This document shows, one piece after another, positions 13,196-14,607 of a stretch of DNA of 14,607 nt (the stretch's first letter is position 1; each line of letters opens with the position of its first letter). Below the pieces are notes generated by a model. That model was not told the origin of the DNA and ran no database searches. It saw only the letters and a list, made by a program, of their open reading frames with translations. This DNA is from Chloroflexota bacterium (lineage in GTDB: Bacteria; Chloroflexota; Limnocylindria; QHBO01): NCBI GenBank assembly GCA_031177555.1, contig JAPSGM010000019.1:1-14607 (forward strand). The letters run 5' to 3'. Both the position numbers and the translations under genes were made by a program.

Positions 13196-14607
13196 GTGAG
13201 CACTGAGCTACGCCACGCCGAAGACGCCATCGAGAACCTCCTGCGCGAGGACCGCACCTTCCCGCCACCGCGCGAGTTCGTCGAGAACGCGCTGCTGAAC
13301 GACTCGTCCATCCTCGAGCGCGCCGCGACCGAGGACGGCTTCCGCGCCTTCTGGACCGATGAGTCGAAGCGGCTCGACTGGATGGAGCCGTGGAGCGAGC
13401 TGCTCGACTGGCAGCCCCCCTACGCCAAGTGGTTCATCGGCGGCAAGCTCAACGTCAGCATCAACTGCCTCGATCGGCACGTCAACGCCGGTCTGGGCGA
13501 ACGGGTGGCGTACTTCTGGGAGGGCGAGCCCGGCGATACCCGCACGGTCACGTACCAGGACCTCCTGGACGAGACGTGCCGCATGGCCAACGCGCTGCGC
13601 GCGCTCGGCGTGAAGAAGGGCGACCGGCTGGCCATCTACATGCCGATGATCCCCGAGCTGCCGGTGGCGATGCTGGCCTGCGCCCGCATCGGTGCCGCCC
13701 ATTCGGTCGTGTTCGGGGGCTTTTCGGCCGATGCCCTGGCGGGCCGCATCGAGGACGCCGAGTGCGTGGCAGTCATCACCGCCGACGGCGGCTACCGCAA
13801 GGGCGCGACCGTGCCGCTGAAGAAGAACGCGGACGAGGCGATCGGGCGCACCTCATCGGTCAAGCACTGCGTGGTGGTGCGGCGCACCGGCGAGGACGTC
13901 GCCTGGTCCGACGGCCGCGATCACTGGTGGCACGAGCTCGTGGCCGACCAGCCGACCACCGCCGACCCGGAGCCGATGGACGCCGAGGACCTCCTCTACC
14001 TGCTCTACACCTCCGGCACCACCGCCAAGCCGAAGGGGATCATGCATACCACCGCCGGCTACCTCGTCGGCGTGGCGACCACCCATCGGTACATCTTCGA
14101 CATCCGCCCCGAGGCCGACGTGTACTGGTGCATGGCCGATATCGGCTGGGTGACCGGGCACAGCTACATCGTCTACGGGCCGCTGGCCAACGCCACGACC
14201 GGCATCATCTACGAGGGGGCCATCGACTTCCCGGACAGGGACCGATGGGCCCAGATCGCGACGAAGTACCGCGCCACGATCCTGTACACCGCCCCGACCG
14301 CCATCCGTGCGCTGATGAAGTACGGGCACGCCGAGTTCGAGCGCGACGACCTCAGCTCGCTGCGGCTGCTCGGCAGCGTGGGCGAGCCGATCAACCCCGA
14401 GGCCTGGGCGTGGTACTGGAAGTACGTCGGTGGCGAGCGCTGCCCGGTGGTCGACACCTGGTGGCAGACCGAGACCGGCATGATCATGATCACGCCGCTG
14501 CCGGGGATCACCACGCTCAAGCCGGGATCGGCCACCTTCCCCTTCCCGGGGGTGAGCGCCGACGTGGTCGACGAGGCCGGCAGCTCGGTGCCGCTGGGAC
14601 GCGGCGG
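13196..14607 (+). CDS. acs: Acetyl-CoA synthetase, N-terminal 470 codons (3' partial)
   Basis: This AMP-forming acetate-CoA ligase converts acetate, ATP and CoA to acetyl-CoA via acetyl-AMP. The start is GTG at 13196 with an AAGGAG SD four bases upstream; the frame is open to the right edge. Visible landmarks are the N-terminal ACAS region (FWTDESKRLDWMEPW, 52-66; PPYAKWFIGGKLNVS, 74-88), the CoA/phosphate segment DGGYRKGATVPLKKNADEA (197-215), the P-loop YTSGTTAKPKG (271-281), ADIGWVTGHSYIVYGPL (314-330), GSVGEPINPEAW (393-404) and the acetate-pocket/adenylate motif DTWWQTETG (420-428). The full enzyme is usually about 650 residues. The C-terminal lid with the acetylatable PKTRSGK lysine lies beyond the window. 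In the P-loop, Ala277 stands where many homologues have Gly, a variant I recall from other high-GC bacteria. With isocitrate lyase nearby this indicates growth on acetate or fatty acids. Confidence 0.96.
   Translation, partial: MSTELRHAEDAIENLLREDRTFPPPREFVENALLNDSSILERAATEDGFRAFWTDESKRLDWMEPWSELLDWQPPYAKWFIGGKLNVSINCLDRHVNAGLGERVAYFWEGEPGDTRTVTYQDLLDETCRMANALRALGVKKGDRLAIYMPMIPELPVAMLACARIGAAHSVVFGGFSADALAGRIEDAECVAVITADGGYRKGATVPLKKNADEAIGRTSSVKHCVVVRRTGEDVAWSDGRDHWWHELVADQPTTADPEPMDAEDLLYLLYTSGTTAKPKGIMHTTAGYLVGVATTHRYIFDIRPEADVYWCMADIGWVTGHSYIVYGPLANATTGIIYEGAIDFPDRDRWAQIATKYRATILYTAPTAIRALMKYGHAEFERDDLSSLRLLGSVGEPINPEAWAWYWKYVGGERCPVVDTWWQTETGMIMITPLPGITTLKPGSATFPFPGVSADVVDEAGSSVPLGRG

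Overview
The window is a dense stretch of high-GC bacterial chromosome carrying ten genes, two of them cut by the window edges. Several starts are GTG or TTG, and several genes have no clear Shine-Dalgarno (SD) sequence, so leaderless transcripts are plausible. The long (type 2, mycobacterial-like) isocitrate lyase and the cyclase-ATPase-TPR giant protein point to Actinomycetota or a high-GC Chloroflexota lineage such as Limnocylindria. I cannot place it more exactly from sequence alone. There are no rRNA, tRNA, CRISPR or insertion elements, and no gene-free stretch longer than about 170 bases.

Layout. 1-316: the C-terminal end of a DUF885 protein, convergent with a membrane-anchored or secreted serine hydrolase of the beta-lactamase (SxxK) fold (313-1560). 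1655-4759: an efflux-type cluster of two major facilitator transporters (1672-3060 and 3539-4759) with a MarR regulator between them on the minus strand (3064-3549). A near-perfect MarR-like palindrome sits directly in front of the first transporter. 4931-5839: a secreted protein resembling the caspase-like (clan CD) fold, in which the expected nucleophile position appears to be His rather than Cys. 5947-8446: a two-gene minus-strand operon, a 65-residue Cys/His-rich protein followed by isocitrate lyase. It is divergent from a LysR regulator (8510-9460), with two 9-bp direct repeats exactly 31 bp apart between them. 9457-12516: a class III nucleotide cyclase domain fused to an NB-ARC-type ATPase and TPRs. 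It is divergent from a stand-alone cyclic-nucleotide-binding domain protein (12624-13034), and the 107-bp gap between them holds a perfect CRP-like palindrome (GTGA-N6-TCAC core). 13196-14607: the first 470 codons of acetyl-CoA synthetase, running off the right edge.

How the genes may work together (inference). Acetyl-CoA synthetase activates acetate and isocitrate lyase opens the glyoxylate shunt, so both ends of the right half serve growth on C2 compounds or fatty acids. Between them lie a LysR regulator and a possible nucleotide-signalling pair (cyclase-like sensor ATPase plus cNMP-binding protein) with a CRP-like site. This would suit carbon-source control of acetate metabolism. The left half looks like a separate drug or metabolite efflux module under MarR control.

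Three of the four convergent gene junctions have essentially no intergenic DNA. Two of them use the same palindromic CTAG for both stop codons.
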